Positions 9,770 through 20,336 are shown, counted from the first letter of the stretch. The stretch: 64,000 nt of DNA from Colwellia sp. PAMC 21821 (GCF_002077175.1 NZ_CP014943.1:1116001-1180000), one strand, 5' to 3'. The notes: generated by a model from the sequence alone, not told the origin. Numbers and translations are program-made.

Positions 9770-11006
9770 TATGTGCTCCTAGTGCCATTACATATTGTAA
9801 AGTAATCACATTATCATTTTCAGCATTCTCAAAGCCAATATTACTTTGGTGGCTAAATTCAACTCTCACCGTTGAGAAATGACTGTTGTGCCAAGCAACA
9901 CTTAACTCAGTTTCTTTAAGCCTTTGTTTGTCGAAATGCTCTTCATGAAGTACTTGGCTATCTAATTTACCGTATCGTAAACCAGCTGACCAATGTGGTG
10001 AAAATTGATAAACGCCACTAACATACCATGCTTGATGGTAATCGTTAGTACTGCCTTCGTCGTGGTGCTCTTCTTCTAAATGCTCTTCTTCAAGTTCAGG
10101 CACCATAAAGTCACTCACTCTAAAATACTCAGCACTCAGGGTTAAATGTTGATATTTATAGTTGCCATTTGGCGCCCACTTATAAACAAAGTCAGCTATA
10201 AAAGTATTTTTTCCGGTATAACCTGCAGAATGAGCATGTGACTCTTCTTCATGTGCTTCACCCTCTTCACCTTCTTCATGCTCTTCTGGCGTTAATAGGC
10301 CATTTTCATTTCGTAAGAAACTTGCACCTAATTGCCAAGAACTTTCAATGCCAATATCGCCACCAATTTTTGTAAACGCGGTATAAACCCCTGTACTATC
10401 AAATTCGCGCTCACCTGACTCATCTTCAGCGCGTAAACTATCACCTGAAAAAACTTCAGCGCCCATAGTCCAGTACAAATCTGTTGGTGCTATATAGCTT
10501 ACTCGTAATCCATCATCGAAATAATGCCCACCTAAAAATGCACGATAAGCACTTGGTCTGCTGGTAAAAGCATCAGTATGAAGATGTTGATTATTTAAAT
10601 AACCGATATCAGATAAAAAACGCCCTGCACGGACAGTAAATCCATTCGGCAATGCCAATGTCTGTACAAAAGCTTCTTCGATATTAACTTCGCTTTCACC
10701 TTCATGAGATTCAAAAACAGTGGTGAGTTTACCGAAAAACATATCATCGATACTGGCACTAAACGCTAACTCAGTTTCACCTAAGCCAAAACCTTTTACC
10801 CTTTCGGTCATTAACCGATCTTCACTTTGATAATAGCCATCTAAAACGGCACTAACGGTGAGATTAGAAAGTGTGGGTGTTTGTGCAAAAGAAAGTAAGG
10901 GAAAAATACCGGTTAATATGCAGGCTGCGCTAACTTTCACAGGCGACAAAATAGAACTCGATACGGCAGCGGATAAGCGTGATGGAAAAAATTGAAAATT
11001 GTTCAT
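9753..11006 (-). CDS. Zinc-cluster porin-like outer-membrane protein with His/Glu-rich loops
   Basis: 417-residue predicted outer-membrane beta barrel. The N-terminus is long and carries a late signal segment ending FPLLSFAQ near residue 42. There is no TonB box or plug domain, so it resembles phosphate-porin-like channels rather than TonB-dependent receptors. Two extramembrane loops are rich in Glu and His: about residues 239-262 (with HEEGEEGEAHEEESHAH) and about 299-322 (with EEEHLEEEHHDEG); a shorter HEEHFDKQ follows. Such loops plausibly collect zinc at the surface. It overlaps znuA, supporting one operon. Specific family name is uncertain. Confidence 0.7.
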   Translation of the reverse strand: MNNFQFFPSRLSAAVSSSILSPVKVSAACILTGIFPLLSFAQTPTLSNLTVSAVLDGYYQSEDRLMTERVKGFGLGETELAFSASIDDMFFGKLTTVFESHEGESEVNIEEAFVQTLALPNGFTVRAGRFLSDIGYLNNQHLHTDAFTSRPSAYRAFLGGHYFDDGLRVSYIAPTDLYWTMGAEVFSGDSLRAEDESGEREFDSTGVYTAFTKIGGDIGIESSWQLGASFLRNENGLLTPEEHEEGEEGEAHEEESHAHSAGYTGKNTFIADFVYKWAPNGNYKYQHLTLSAEYFRVSDFMVPELEEEHLEEEHHDEGSTNDYHQAWYVSGVYQFSPHWSAGLRYGKLDSQVLHEEHFDKQRLKETELSVAWHNSHFSTVRVEFSHQSNIGFENAENDNVITLQYVMALGAHNAHQF

Positions 11007-11262
11007 TTAAAAATCTCTAAAATAAATTTCACCAATTTGACTAATAAAGTGATCTACTTTTTTATGAGGAAAAATGAATAAATACAAAGCATAAAATTTA
11101 GTCAGTAATTATTCTACTTATAAATTTTATAGCGCCGTAGCTTTTTATTTTAACCATTAAAATGGCAGATAATTAATCAACTTGGTATTAAACACGAATA
11201 CAGAAACCCACCTGCTATATGGCAGCTGGATATGTAAAGATAAAATGGTTAAATAATTACTT

Positions 11263-11553
11263 TTAGAGAGCTAAGGGAGGTGCGCGACTATGATAATTAA
11301 CACTATGAGTTAATGTTAATATAGGTTCTGCAATAACTGTTGGTTCAGCTATTTGGCTAATAAAATCAAGATTGGCGTCTTGCTGCGGTAGTACTTGATC
11401 GAATTGATGCTGGTGAAAGCACAAAGTACAATGCTTTTTAGCACCATCATCTATATGTTCAACACTATGCGCAGAAGCAGCCACAGACATGACTAACAAT
11501 ATAGCGCTAAGCCATATTGCAATATACCGTCTGTTAGTTGCCGAAAATAACAT
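11263..11553 (-). CDS. Small secreted metal-binding protein, putative zinc chaperone
   Basis: 96 residues with a signal-type N-terminus (IAIWLSAILLVMSVAASAHS). The mature part has a compact metal-binding pattern: HSVEH, then CTLCFHQHQ, and a C-terminal YHSRAPPLAL. A CxxC with HxH and the SRAPP ending are typical of short proteins found beside zinc uptake genes in Alteromonadales and annotated as zinc chaperone or DUF2946-like. It lies 256 bases upstream of the porin-like gene on the same strand. The family assignment is from memory and context; the metal-binding motif is seen directly. Confidence 0.6.
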   Translation of the reverse strand: MLFSATNRRYIAIWLSAILLVMSVAASAHSVEHIDDGAKKHCTLCFHQHQFDQVLPQQDANLDFISQIAEPTVIAEPILTLTHSVNYHSRAPPLAL

Positions 11554-11734
11554 TTGTGTTATCCAATGATTGAATCAAAATCGGCATTAGTTTACGCGAC
11601 TTTCTGTCGTGCATGCAAGCTTTGCAAACGCCGTCTACCATATAAAACAGTTATTTTAACGCATTAAAGCCCTAGCAATAATGCATTTTATTGAAATACA
11701 CGAGCAAGATGAAATTTTTGTAAGCAATGAAAAA

Positions 11735-12544
11735 TTATTTATTTTGTGCTGAAACTAATTCATAGGCTGCTTGTATGTCTTGTGCTTTTTGCTTAGCGGT
11801 TTCCATCATTTCGGGTGGCAAGCCTTTCGCTACTAATTTATCAGGATGGTGTTGTGACATAAGTTTACGGTAAGCCTTTTTAATATCACTTGCCGAGTCG
11901 CTCTTAGACACACCGAGAACTTTATAGGCATTTTCAAGTTGCTTCCCTGATTGCGCAAAACTTTGGTTCGCACCACGCTGCCCTTGCTGGTGAAAGTTAG
12001 CTCCGGCGATAATCATCTCTAGTAATTTATCTAACTCTTGAGCTGAATACCCTAAACCATTGGCGATTTGATGCAATGCTTCACGTTCATCTGTATCTAG
12101 ACTACCATCGGCAAAAGCCACTTGAATTTGAATCTCTAAAAACAGTAATAATAAATCTTGACGACTTCCTACTGCAGATTTTAATTCTGTTAATCGTTCA
12201 GTGAGCGGAAAACCTGTTGTTTTTCCATCTCTAAATGCATCTTGGGCTTGCTGGCGTAATGAATCTTTTAGCCCCAACTTATCCATATAAGCAGTGGCGA
12301 AGGCAATTTCATGTTGCGTAACCTGACCATTAGCTTTTGCTATGTAGCCCATCACCGAAAAGCTGCTATAAAAAAATGTTGCTTGTCTATCGGCTTCACT
12401 TTTGGCGCCGCCTAAGGAATTGAAATTTAGGCCTATGCCTTTATCAAAACGATGTCCCAACCAAGCACCTAATAGTGCACCAAAAATGTTTTTACTTAGC
12501 ATTAAACCAAATAAAAAACCTAAAACTTTACCCCAAATTCGCAT
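11735..12544 (-). CDS. djlA: Co-chaperone DjlA (membrane-anchored DnaJ-like)
   Basis: DjlA is an inner-membrane J-domain protein that stimulates DnaK. The N-terminal helix MRIWGKVLGFLFGLML resembles the E. coli anchor, a TerB-like helical domain fills about residues 50-180, and the C-terminal J domain has the HPD motif in KLMSQHHPDKLV. I start at the ATG 12544 (269 aa) rather than the in-frame TTG 12 bases upstream because MRIWGKV aligns with the family N-terminus. It is the third gene of an amgK-murU-djlA run, 35 bases after murU. Confidence 0.93.
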   Translation of the reverse strand: MRIWGKVLGFLFGLMLSKNIFGALLGAWLGHRFDKGIGLNFNSLGGAKSEADRQATFFYSSFSVMGYIAKANGQVTQHEIAFATAYMDKLGLKDSLRQQAQDAFRDGKTTGFPLTERLTELKSAVGSRQDLLLLFLEIQIQVAFADGSLDTDEREALHQIANGLGYSAQELDKLLEMIIAGANFHQQGQRGANQSFAQSGKQLENAYKVLGVSKSDSASDIKKAYRKLMSQHHPDKLVAKGLPPEMMETAKQKAQDIQAAYELVSAQNK

Positions 12545-12579
12545 CGTAAAACTCAATAATTAAGTAAATATATAACTGT

Positions 12580-13281
12580 TTAAATAGTGTTTAGCTTAGC
12601 TAAACGTTCAGGCGTGCCAACATCTGTCCAAGCAGATGTGATAACACTAGCTGATATTATATTCTGATCAGCGCCAGTTCTTAACATCGGTGCTAAAGGT
12701 TGCACTCTTGTTTGCTGCAATAATGCACCATGATCTGTTGTAGTATATTGTTTAAAGAAACTTTTACGATAAAGGGCAATGCCACTAAAGGTATAAGTTT
12801 CTTGTCGGTTACTTTTAGGGTTAACCAGCATGCCTTGGGTGAGTTGAAAATCACCATTTTTATTGTGCTCTGGGTTCTCAACTAACAACAAATGTGCGTT
12901 AAACTCAGCAGACAATTGTGGTAAATCCTTTAAATTATAATCGCAATAAATATCGCCATTAATCACCACAAATACATCATCGTCTTGCTCTACCAACATT
13001 GGCAACGCTTTGATGATACCACCGGCCGTTTCCAAAGCACTAGCTTCTTCACTGTAACTGATATTCGCCGAAAATCGTTCACCATCGCCGAGGTAATCGA
13101 CAATTTGATGACCCAACCAGGCGTAATTGATCACAATATCGTTTATACCCGCCGCCACTAAATTTTTTATATGGTATTCAATCAGCGGTAGCCCTTTTAC
13201 TTTTAGTAACGGCTTGGGGCATTTGTCGGTTAGTGGTCGCATTCGTTCACCACGCCCCGCAGCTAAAATCATTGCTTTCAT
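12580..13281 (-). CDS. murU: N-acetylmuramate alpha-1-phosphate uridylyltransferase
   Basis: Sugar nucleotidyltransferase of 233 residues. The glycine-rich nucleotide motif MILAAGRGERMRPLTDKCPK is at the N-terminus, followed by PLIEYHIKNLVAAGI and the acidic metal-binding VVINGDIYCDY. The adjacent upstream AmgK-type kinase and divergent lptD reproduce the order in Pseudomonas, where AmgK and MurU convert recycled MurNAc to UDP-MurNAc and bypass de novo synthesis, the basis of intrinsic fosfomycin tolerance there. By sequence alone it could be another short sugar-1-phosphate nucleotidyltransferase; the kinase neighbour makes MurU much more likely. Confidence 0.88.
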   Translation of the reverse strand: MKAMILAAGRGERMRPLTDKCPKPLLKVKGLPLIEYHIKNLVAAGINDIVINYAWLGHQIVDYLGDGERFSANISYSEEASALETAGGIIKALPMLVEQDDDVFVVINGDIYCDYNLKDLPQLSAEFNAHLLLVENPEHNKNGDFQLTQGMLVNPKSNRQETYTFSGIALYRKSFFKQYTTTDHGALLQQTRVQPLAPMLRTGADQNIISASVITSAWTDVGTPERLAKLNTI

Positions 13282-13366
13282 GAAAACTTTCCAAATTTAA
13301 ATTAAAACTTTACTTAAAACATCACTTAAAACTTTACTTACAACTTAAGTTAGCGATTAACTAGCA

Positions 13367-14368
13367 CTAACTCAATTTATTTACTGCCGGTATTACTCGC
13401 TGAGTGACTAATTCATGCAGGAAGCTGAGTTTATCATATTGTGCGCTAACATCTTGTATGTAGCCCAAAGTAAGTGGTATATCCGCTAAATATCCTGATT
13501 TATTATCTCTGTGATGTAAGCGTGCAAAAATGCCACTGGCTTTTATATGGCGTTGCAGGCCCGTTAAATCAAACCAATATTGCCACTTTTCTTTCGTTAA
13601 GTTCTCTTCAGGGAAAGAGTTTTCGACCTGCTGGCGATAGACTTCCATTAACGGCGTTATTAACTCGTTAGGCCAACGAACATAACAATCCCTTAATAGT
13701 GAAACCAAATCATAAATAATCGGACCTTGAACTGCATCTTGGAAATCAATAATGCCAAGTTCACTGTTGTCTAACAGCATAATATTACGACTGTGATAAT
13801 CGCGATGCATAAAAGTTTTAGGTTGCTCAACAATGGCAGAAATCAATATTTCAAAACACTCGTTTAAAGCGGATTGTTCGTCGTCAGTTAAATAAATACC
13901 TAAATATTTTTCTAATAACCATTCGTTAAAAATAGCCAACTCAGTTTTGATAAACTTTTCATCATATTGTGGTAACTCTGCGACTAATGCAGTTTTACAT
14001 TTTAGCATTTTGTTCAGTTCAACTATCGCTTGTGCGTAATATTGCGCCATATTTTCGTTTGTAAGGCGATCTGATAGTACCGTTTGGCCAAAGTCGCTAA
14101 GACAAAGAAAACCTTGGTTAAGATCAACCGCAAGAATATTAGGCACATTAACGCCAACGCCCTGCAATATTTCCTGCACATCGACAAACGCTTGATTATT
14201 TGAAAACTTAACCGGTGCATCGACCGCGATATAACTCTGATTTTGATAGTCAAAGCGAAAGTAACGTCGAAAGCCAGCATCGCCCGTTAGCGGTATTAAG
14301 GTAATATTTTCTAGCGAAAAATGACTTTTTAACCAGTGTAATAATGCCGTAGTTCTTAAATTACTCAA
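13367..14368 (-). CDS. amgK: N-acetylmuramate/N-acetylglucosamine kinase
   Basis: Aminoglycoside-phosphotransferase-fold sugar kinase of 333 residues. The catalytic loop FMHRDYHSRNIML and the metal-binding GIIDFQDAVQGP followed by DLVSLLRD are clear. In Pseudomonas AmgK phosphorylates the anomeric position of MurNAc during peptidoglycan recycling, feeding MurU, the next gene here. The reading frame has no early ATG: the best start is a TTG at 14368, giving MSNLRTTALLHWL, which matches the usual short lead to the first helix. It is transcribed divergently from lptD with 144 bases between the start codons. Confidence 0.87.
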   Translation of the reverse strand: MSNLRTTALLHWLKSHFSLENITLIPLTGDAGFRRYFRFDYQNQSYIAVDAPVKFSNNQAFVDVQEILQGVGVNVPNILAVDLNQGFLCLSDFGQTVLSDRLTNENMAQYYAQAIVELNKMLKCKTALVAELPQYDEKFIKTELAIFNEWLLEKYLGIYLTDDEQSALNECFEILISAIVEQPKTFMHRDYHSRNIMLLDNSELGIIDFQDAVQGPIIYDLVSLLRDCYVRWPNELITPLMEVYRQQVENSFPEENLTKEKWQYWFDLTGLQRHIKASGIFARLHHRDNKSGYLADIPLTLGYIQDVSAQYDKLSFLHELVTQRVIPAVNKLS

Positions 14369-14512
14369 TAGGAGATATCTCTAAAAAATGATAGTGCCAA
14401 TATAACTAATTCGCAGGCTAATGAAAATTGCTATATTATTATTGCCTTTAGCGTTAAAATGCCGAACTGAAACTAGGCTTTGTATTTTTCAAGTTAATTA
14501 CCCGGATCATAA

Positions 14513-16792
14513 ATGCGTTTTCCCTTAAACAAAATTTCCTTTCTCTGCCTGATATCGTTTACATTTGGTAGTAAGGCGCAAAATACTGAAATAAATACAA
14601 ATATAGCGAGCCAATGCCCGATTCCATTTTACGCTAATATTGCTAACGAGACGGGTAAAGAGGCGGATGAAAGCTTTACCATTATATCTTCAACCTCAAG
14701 TATTAAAAAAGGGCAATTTGCCAAATTTACGGGTGGTGTTACCTTACTTAATCAAGATAAATCGATTGTTGCAGATGAATTATCGGTTAATAGAGGTACA
14801 TCGTCGGTCGATGCGAGTGGCGATATTCACTTTCAGAATAAAGGCATAGATATTTTTGCTGAATCGCTCAATATAAATCAACAGAAAAAATCTACGTCAC
14901 TTACGTCAACGTCCTATCAATTAAATGGCTCTGCCGGCCACGGTCATGCAAAAGAAATTAATATTGATGGTAATGGCAAAACCTTAAGTTTTATCGATTC
15001 AAGTTTTACCACTTGCTATGATCCTGTGCCTGATTGGCAAATGCGAGCAAGTGAAATTACCATTTCATCAGATAAAAAGTCGCTTGAAGCTTATAATGCC
15101 CGCTTTAGTCTTTTTGATGTGCCAATTTTATACATCCCCTACTTAACGATGCCGATCAGTGATGATCGACAGTCAGGTTTTTTATATCCAAAAATCAGTA
15201 CTTCAAATAGTGCAGGTTTAGAGGTTGAAACGCCTTATTATGTCAATATTTCAGAAAGTATGGATGCTACTATAACGCCCCGCTATATGTCTGAGCGAGG
15301 AACGCAATTAATTACTGAATTTAGATATTTACAAGGCTTACAATCAGGACAGGTTGACATTGAATATCTTAATAAAGATAAAAAGCTTAATAATAATGAT
15401 GATTCACGCTATTTAGCTCGATTTCAGCATATTGGCACATTTTCAGAGCGCTTTAGAGCACACGTCGATTACACCACCATCAGTGATGATAACTATCTGG
15501 TAGATTTGGGCAGTAGCCAATTCAATTCTAACGACGCATACCTTTATCAAGTAGGTGAGCTTGCCTACTTTGCCGATAATTGGCAAACAACCTTAAAAAT
15601 GCAAGATTTTGAACTTTTAGGTAATCATCAGCAAAGTTACAAAACCTTACCGCAAATAGAAGCAAGCCGTCAGCAGACGTTTGATAACTTCGATGGCCTT
15701 TTTGATGTTTATGCTGAGTTTTCAAGTTTTGATACTTCAGACAAAACCAAACCAACGGCACAAAGATACCATGTAGAAGCGGGATTGTTATATCCAATCG
15801 TTACGCCTGCGTGGTTTCTAAATTCAGAATTAAAAGTGCTACAAACTAATTACAGTCAACAAAATATTAGTAACAATAGCCTGTTAGAAAAAAATATCAG
15901 CAGAACTTTACCTAAAATACGTTTTCATGGCGGGGTAAATTTCGATCGCGATATTGCTTTATTTAATAGCGATTATAACCAAACACTAGAGCCACAATTA
16001 CAATATCTTTATATTCCTGAAAAAGAACAAAATAACATTGGTATTTACGATACAACAAACTTGCAAGATGACTACAACGGCTTATTCCGCGACCGTCGTT
16101 TCAGCGGTATTGACCGTATAGCACAAGCCAACCAAATATCTTGGGGGGTTACAAGTCGATTATTAACCGAAGAAAATAATGAAGTACTACGCTTTAGTTT
16201 AGGTCGTATCGTTTATTTAAAGGAAAGCAAATTTGACGATACAGACCCAGATGCTTTAGTCGATAAATCAGCGCTTGCGGCCGATATTTTTGTCAACTTA
16301 AGTCGTAATTGGCAGTTCAGTTCTGACATTCAATACAATACTGATTTGGGCGTTACTAATAAAAGCCAAACCACATTAGATTATTTATTTTCCAATAATC
16401 AAACAATTCAATTGAACCATCGATATGCGCGTGATGTCTCAGGAGAGTCATTAGAACAAATGTCACTTGCAACTAATGTTAAAATTGCCCAACGATGGCA
16501 ACTTGTGGGTCGATTTACACAAGACCTACAAGGAAAACGCAGCATTGAAAGCTATGCGGGCCTTGAATATAGTAGCTGTTGTTGGGGTATTCGCTTTACT
16601 TACCATCGCAATATTAACTCTAAAATTGACGACGCTGGTAACATAGACGAAAATCGTGATGCATTTGATAGCAGTTTTAATATTCAATTTGTATATAATG
16701 GCATAAATAGCAATAAATCTTCCAACAGTGTTGGAGATATGTTTAATTCAAGTATATTCGGCTATAAACGCCCTTACTTCCTCAATAACTAA
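14513..16792 (+). CDS. lptD: LPS assembly protein LptD
   Basis: Outer-membrane translocon that inserts lipopolysaccharide into the outer leaflet together with LptE. The 759 residues comprise a signal peptide (ending SFTFGSKAQ), an LptA-like beta-jellyroll domain (about residues 50-200) and a large C-terminal beta barrel. All four disulphide cysteines of the E. coli protein have counterparts: Cys35, Cys168 (SSFTTCYD) and the adjacent pair Cys689-Cys690 (YSSCCWG). It opens the lptD-surA-pdxA-rsmA-apaG-apaH operon conserved in gammaproteobacteria; surA begins 20 bases after its stop and SurA helps fold LptD. Confidence 0.96.
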   Translation: MRFPLNKISFLCLISFTFGSKAQNTEINTNIASQCPIPFYANIANETGKEADESFTIISSTSSIKKGQFAKFTGGVTLLNQDKSIVADELSVNRGTSSVDASGDIHFQNKGIDIFAESLNINQQKKSTSLTSTSYQLNGSAGHGHAKEINIDGNGKTLSFIDSSFTTCYDPVPDWQMRASEITISSDKKSLEAYNARFSLFDVPILYIPYLTMPISDDRQSGFLYPKISTSNSAGLEVETPYYVNISESMDATITPRYMSERGTQLITEFRYLQGLQSGQVDIEYLNKDKKLNNNDDSRYLARFQHIGTFSERFRAHVDYTTISDDNYLVDLGSSQFNSNDAYLYQVGELAYFADNWQTTLKMQDFELLGNHQQSYKTLPQIEASRQQTFDNFDGLFDVYAEFSSFDTSDKTKPTAQRYHVEAGLLYPIVTPAWFLNSELKVLQTNYSQQNISNNSLLEKNISRTLPKIRFHGGVNFDRDIALFNSDYNQTLEPQLQYLYIPEKEQNNIGIYDTTNLQDDYNGLFRDRRFSGIDRIAQANQISWGVTSRLLTEENNEVLRFSLGRIVYLKESKFDDTDPDALVDKSALAADIFVNLSRNWQFSSDIQYNTDLGVTNKSQTTLDYLFSNNQTIQLNHRYARDVSGESLEQMSLATNVKIAQRWQLVGRFTQDLQGKRSIESYAGLEYSSCCWGIRFTYHRNINSKIDDAGNIDENRDAFDSSFNIQFVYNGINSNKSSNSVGDMFNSSIFGYKRPYFLNN

Positions 16793-16812
16793 TTAAAAGA
16801 AATTTACGTTAC

Positions 16813-18114
16813 ATGAAAAATTCATTGAAATTATTACTTGTTAGCTCGGTGTTTATTTTAAGCTCACTTGAGCAGAGTCTGGCAGCTGAAGTTGAACTAG
16901 ACCGAGTAGCAGCAGTGGTCAATAGTGGTGTGGTATTAGAATCTGAAGTTAAAGATCTTATTACTACTATTACCTTACAAGCAAAGAAGAATAACCAAAC
17001 CTTACCATCGGATCGCGCTTTGCGTATCCAAGTAATGGATAAGTTAATTAACGACGCGATAATATCGCAATTGGGTGAGCGCATGGGCGTTCAAATCAGC
17101 GATGCCCAACTCGACGAAACCTTAGCGAATATGGCTAAAGAAAATAAGCAGTCGCTTGAATCGTTTCGCCAAGCGCTTGTTTCAGACGGCCTAGATTATG
17201 AAAAATATCGTGAAAATGTACGTAATGAGTTAATTTCTGGTGAAGTTCGACGCGCTAGCTTACGTCGTCGCATTTATATCTCGCCACAAGAAATCACTAA
17301 CTTATTATCAGTCATGAAAGAACAAACTAACGCTGATGTAGAGTATCGTTTAGGGCATATTTTAATCGAATTCCCTAATAATCCAAAACAAGCAGACATC
17401 AGTGCTGCGAAAGTTCGTGCTGAGAAAGTACTTGAATTATTAAATAATGGTAGCGACTTTACTAATATTGCCATGACATCTTCAGGTGGTGGTAATGCCC
17501 TTGAAGGTGGTGATTTAGGTTGGAAAACAATTAATGAAATGCCAACGCTATTTTCTGAATTAGTTGATGGTCAGGACAAAGGCAGCGTTTTTGGTCCAAT
17601 CCGTACGGGTTTAGGTTTCAGTATCGTGAAGTTAGTCGATATTCGCGGCCGTCAAACCATGGAAGTTGAAGAAGTACAAGCCAGTCACATATTGATTAAA
17701 CCTTCAATTATTCTCAGTGAAGCGAAGGCTGAAGCCTTATTACAAGGTTTTGTTGATAAATTAAATGCTGGCGAAGCTGATTTTGCTGAACTTGCCAAAA
17801 AACATTCCGAAGGACCTACATCTGTTCGCGGTGGCGACTTAGGTTGGTCAGAGCCAAGCAAATATGATCCAGCATTTGCCGAAGCATTAGCCAGTTTAGA
17901 TATCGACGAAGTACATAAACCTTTTCGTTCATCTTTTGGTTGGCACATTGCTAAATTAACTGGCCGTAGAACATTAGATGCCACTGAGCAAATGAATGAG
18001 AACCGCGTTTACCAACTACTTTACAACCGTAAATTTGGTATGGAAGGTGCACGTTGGATCAAAGAATTACGCGATGAAGCGTACATAGAAATTCTAGAAA
18101 CAGGTAAAAAATAG
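16813..18114 (+). CDS. surA: Periplasmic chaperone and peptidyl-prolyl isomerase SurA
   Basis: 433 residues: signal peptide (ending SLEQSLAAE), N-terminal SurA chaperone domain ([19 protein letters not shown] onward), two parvulin PpiC domains (about residues 175-275 and 285-385, recognisable by [24 protein letters not shown] and [11 protein letters not shown]) and a C-terminal helix. SurA escorts unfolded outer-membrane proteins, LptD included, through the periplasm. The stop shares one base with the pdxA start, so the genes are coupled. Confidence 0.96.
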   Translation: MKNSLKLLLVSSVFILSSLEQSLAAEVELDRVAAVVNSGVVLESEVKDLITTITLQAKKNNQTLPSDRALRIQVMDKLINDAIISQLGERMGVQISDAQLDETLANMAKENKQSLESFRQALVSDGLDYEKYRENVRNELISGEVRRASLRRRIYISPQEITNLLSVMKEQTNADVEYRLGHILIEFPNNPKQADISAAKVRAEKVLELLNNGSDFTNIAMTSSGGGNALEGGDLGWKTINEMPTLFSELVDGQDKGSVFGPIRTGLGFSIVKLVDIRGRQTMEVEEVQASHILIKPSIILSEAKAEALLQGFVDKLNAGEADFAELAKKHSEGPTSVRGGDLGWSEPSKYDPAFAEALASLDIDEVHKPFRSSFGWHIAKLTGRRTLDATEQMNENRVYQLLYNRKFGMEGARWIKELRDEAYIEILETGKK

Positions 18115-19124
18115 TGTTAAAAAGAATTGCAATAACACCAGGAGAGCCAGCAGGAATAGGCCCAGATCTGATGATAAAAGTCGCACAGCAAGATTGGCCA
18201 ATACAAATTGTTGCTGTTGCATCTCCTGAGTTATTGACGGCAAGGGCGAAGTTATTAAACTTACCTCTCAATATTAAGCTCTATAACGCCAATGACGAAT
18301 TAACGGCACATAAAGCAGGAACACTTATTGTGTTGCCTGTGCCATTAGAAGACGTTTGCGAAGCAGGCGTAGCTAACCCTAACAATGGTCGCTATGTTGT
18401 TGAAACATTACGTATAGCGAGTGAAAAAAACATTTCGGGTGAGTTTGACGCCGTTGTTACAGGGCCGGTTCATAAGGGCTTAATTAATAAAGCGGGTATC
18501 GCATTTAGCGGCCATACCGAATATTTTGCTCACCAAGCGAATTGCTCTGACGTGGTCATGATGTTAGCAACAGAAGGTTTAAGAGTGGCGCTAGTCACCA
18601 CGCATATTCCTTTAGCTTACGTCTCTAAAGCGATTACACACGAAAGATTGCAAAAAGTAGCCCGTATATTACACCAAGATTTAATCAATAAATTTGGCAT
18701 TCCTGATCCGAAAATTTATGTTTGTGGTATCAACCCGCATGCGGGTGAAGATGGCCACCTTGGCCGTGAAGAAATTGATGTAATGATCCCTGCTTTGGAC
18801 GAATTGCGCTCAGAAGGCATGAACCTTATTGGGCCATTACCTGCTGACACTATTTTCCAAGCTAAATATTTAGATGACGCCGATGCTATTTTAACCATGT
18901 TCCATGACCAAGGTTTACCGGTACTTAAATATAAAGGTTTTGGCTCTTCAGTAAATATTACTTTAGGACTGCCATTCATCAGAACATCTGTTGATCACGG
19001 TACAGCCTTTGATTTAGCTGGCACAGATAAAGCAGATGCTGGCAGCTTCTATGAAGCCATAAACACGGCGATAACTTTGGCTAATAACCATGAAAAAGAT
19101 GCATTAGAGCAAAAAACACTATGA
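18114..19124 (+). CDS. pdxA: 4-hydroxythreonine-4-phosphate dehydrogenase
   Basis: PdxA oxidises 4-phosphohydroxythreonine in the vitamin B6 pathway begun by Epd. The 336-residue protein has the family opening [14 protein letters not shown], the divalent metal-binding histidines in [20 protein letters not shown] and [14 protein letters not shown], and [15 protein letters not shown] near the C-terminus. Translation starts with GTG sharing its first base with the surA stop (TAGTG), and its 3' end overlaps rsmA by four bases (ATGA). Such tight packing supports a single operon. Confidence 0.95.
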   Translation: MLKRIAITPGEPAGIGPDLMIKVAQQDWPIQIVAVASPELLTARAKLLNLPLNIKLYNANDELTAHKAGTLIVLPVPLEDVCEAGVANPNNGRYVVETLRIASEKNISGEFDAVVTGPVHKGLINKAGIAFSGHTEYFAHQANCSDVVMMLATEGLRVALVTTHIPLAYVSKAITHERLQKVARILHQDLINKFGIPDPKIYVCGINPHAGEDGHLGREEIDVMIPALDELRSEGMNLIGPLPADTIFQAKYLDDADAILTMFHDQGLPVLKYKGFGSSVNITLGLPFIRTSVDHGTAFDLAGTDKADAGSFYEAINTAITLANNHEKDALEQKTL

Positions 19125-19942
19125 GTAAAAACTCCCATTTAGGTCATCAAGCCAAAAAACGCTTTGGACAAAACTTTTTACACAATGAAGCCATAATTAG
19201 CGATATCGTTGACGCGATTAACCCAGAGCCAGGTGAAAACTTAGTTGAAATTGGCCCAGGTTTAGGCGCACTTACCGAGCCTGTTATTGATCGTGCAGGC
19301 CAACTCAGTGTGATTGAATTAGATAGAGATTTAGCGCATAGATTACGTCATCATCCATTTTTGGCACCTAAGTTAACGATCTATGAAGAAGATGCTTTGA
19401 AGTTTGATTTTGCTCAATTAGCCAGTGACGAGAAACCGTTACGAATTTTTGGTAATTTACCTTACAACATTTCAACGCCGCTTATTTTTCACTTACTGAC
19501 TTTCAAAGATAAAGTAAAAGATATGCACTTCATGCTACAAAAAGAAGTTGTACAACGCATGGCGTCGGGTGAAAACTGTAAAGCTTATGGCCGTTTATCG
19601 ATCATGACACAATACCAATGCCAAGTTATTCCAGTGATGGAAATAGGACCTGAGGCCTTTAAACCAGCTCCAAAAGTAGACTCTGCTATTGTCAGATTAG
19701 TACCGCATAAAACTATTAAAAATCCAGTGAAAGATATTAACTCACTGAATAAAGTGTGTTTAGCGGCATTTAATCAACGCAGAAAAACTATTCGTAACAG
19801 CTTTAAAAAGCTTATTTCTGTCGAACAGTTAACGGAGTTAGGTATAGACCCTGGTCTGCGTCCTGAAAATTTAGCCTTAGCCGATTTTGTTATGTTAGCT
19901 AACTTTGTTACTGACAACCCGGTAGCACTAGACGATGAGTAA
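19121..19942 (+). CDS. rsmA: 16S rRNA dimethyladenosine transferase RsmA/KsgA
   Basis: S-adenosylmethionine-dependent enzyme that dimethylates two adjacent adenosines near the 3' end of 16S rRNA, a late checkpoint of 30S assembly. In the 273 residues, [12 protein letters not shown], the SAM motif [14 protein letters not shown], the catalytic [10 protein letters not shown] and the C-terminal [11 protein letters not shown] are all present. It overlaps pdxA by four bases and apaG by eight, in the standard operon order. Confidence 0.96.
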   Translation: MSKNSHLGHQAKKRFGQNFLHNEAIISDIVDAINPEPGENLVEIGPGLGALTEPVIDRAGQLSVIELDRDLAHRLRHHPFLAPKLTIYEEDALKFDFAQLASDEKPLRIFGNLPYNISTPLIFHLLTFKDKVKDMHFMLQKEVVQRMASGENCKAYGRLSIMTQYQCQVIPVMEIGPEAFKPAPKVDSAIVRLVPHKTIKNPVKDINSLNKVCLAAFNQRRKTIRNSFKKLISVEQLTELGIDPGLRPENLALADFVMLANFVTDNPVALDDE

Positions 19943-20327
19943 TGACAAAGTAGCTTCGGTCGCCGATATTCAAGTTTCTGTAGTGACAGACTACATTGCT
20001 CAGCAATCGATAGAAGCAGAGCAACAGTTTGTTTTTAGTTACACCATTACTGTTACAAATAACAGTGCAGAAACAGTGCAACTTCTTAGTCGCTATTGGT
20101 TAATTACCGACGCTAATGGTGACTCAAGCACTGTCACTGGTGAAGGTGTTATAGGCCAGCAACCTTTTATTAAAACTGATCAGAGTTTTACTTATAGCAG
20201 TGGCTGCGTATTGAAATCTCCATTAGGTAATATGCAAGGACACTATCAAATGCGCACAAATTCAGCTGAATTAATTCAAGTTGAGATCCCCGTATTTCGG
20301 TTAGCAAAGCCCAACATTCTAAATTAG
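19935..20327 (+). CDS. apaG: ApaG family protein (CorD)
   Basis: 130-residue fibronectin-type beta-sandwich protein of the ApaG family. Recognisable motifs include [61 protein letters not shown]. Family members are associated with magnesium/cobalt homeostasis and, in some species, bind nucleotides; the biochemical role remains unclear. The start overlaps rsmA by eight bases and apaH follows after nine. Confidence 0.94.
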   Translation: MSNDKVASVADIQVSVVTDYIAQQSIEAEQQFVFSYTITVTNNSAETVQLLSRYWLITDANGDSSTVTGEGVIGQQPFIKTDQSFTYSSGCVLKSPLGNMQGHYQMRTNSAELIQVEIPVFRLAKPNILN

Positions 20328-20336
20328 AGAACGCTA

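Noticed and set aside
11547..11562. Palindrome ATAACA-TTTG-TGTTAT over the start of the small zinc-cluster gene, considered as a Zur site
   Set aside because: The half-sites point the opposite way from the usual Zur consensus (TGTTATA-n-TATAACA), and no second copy was found before the porin-like gene.
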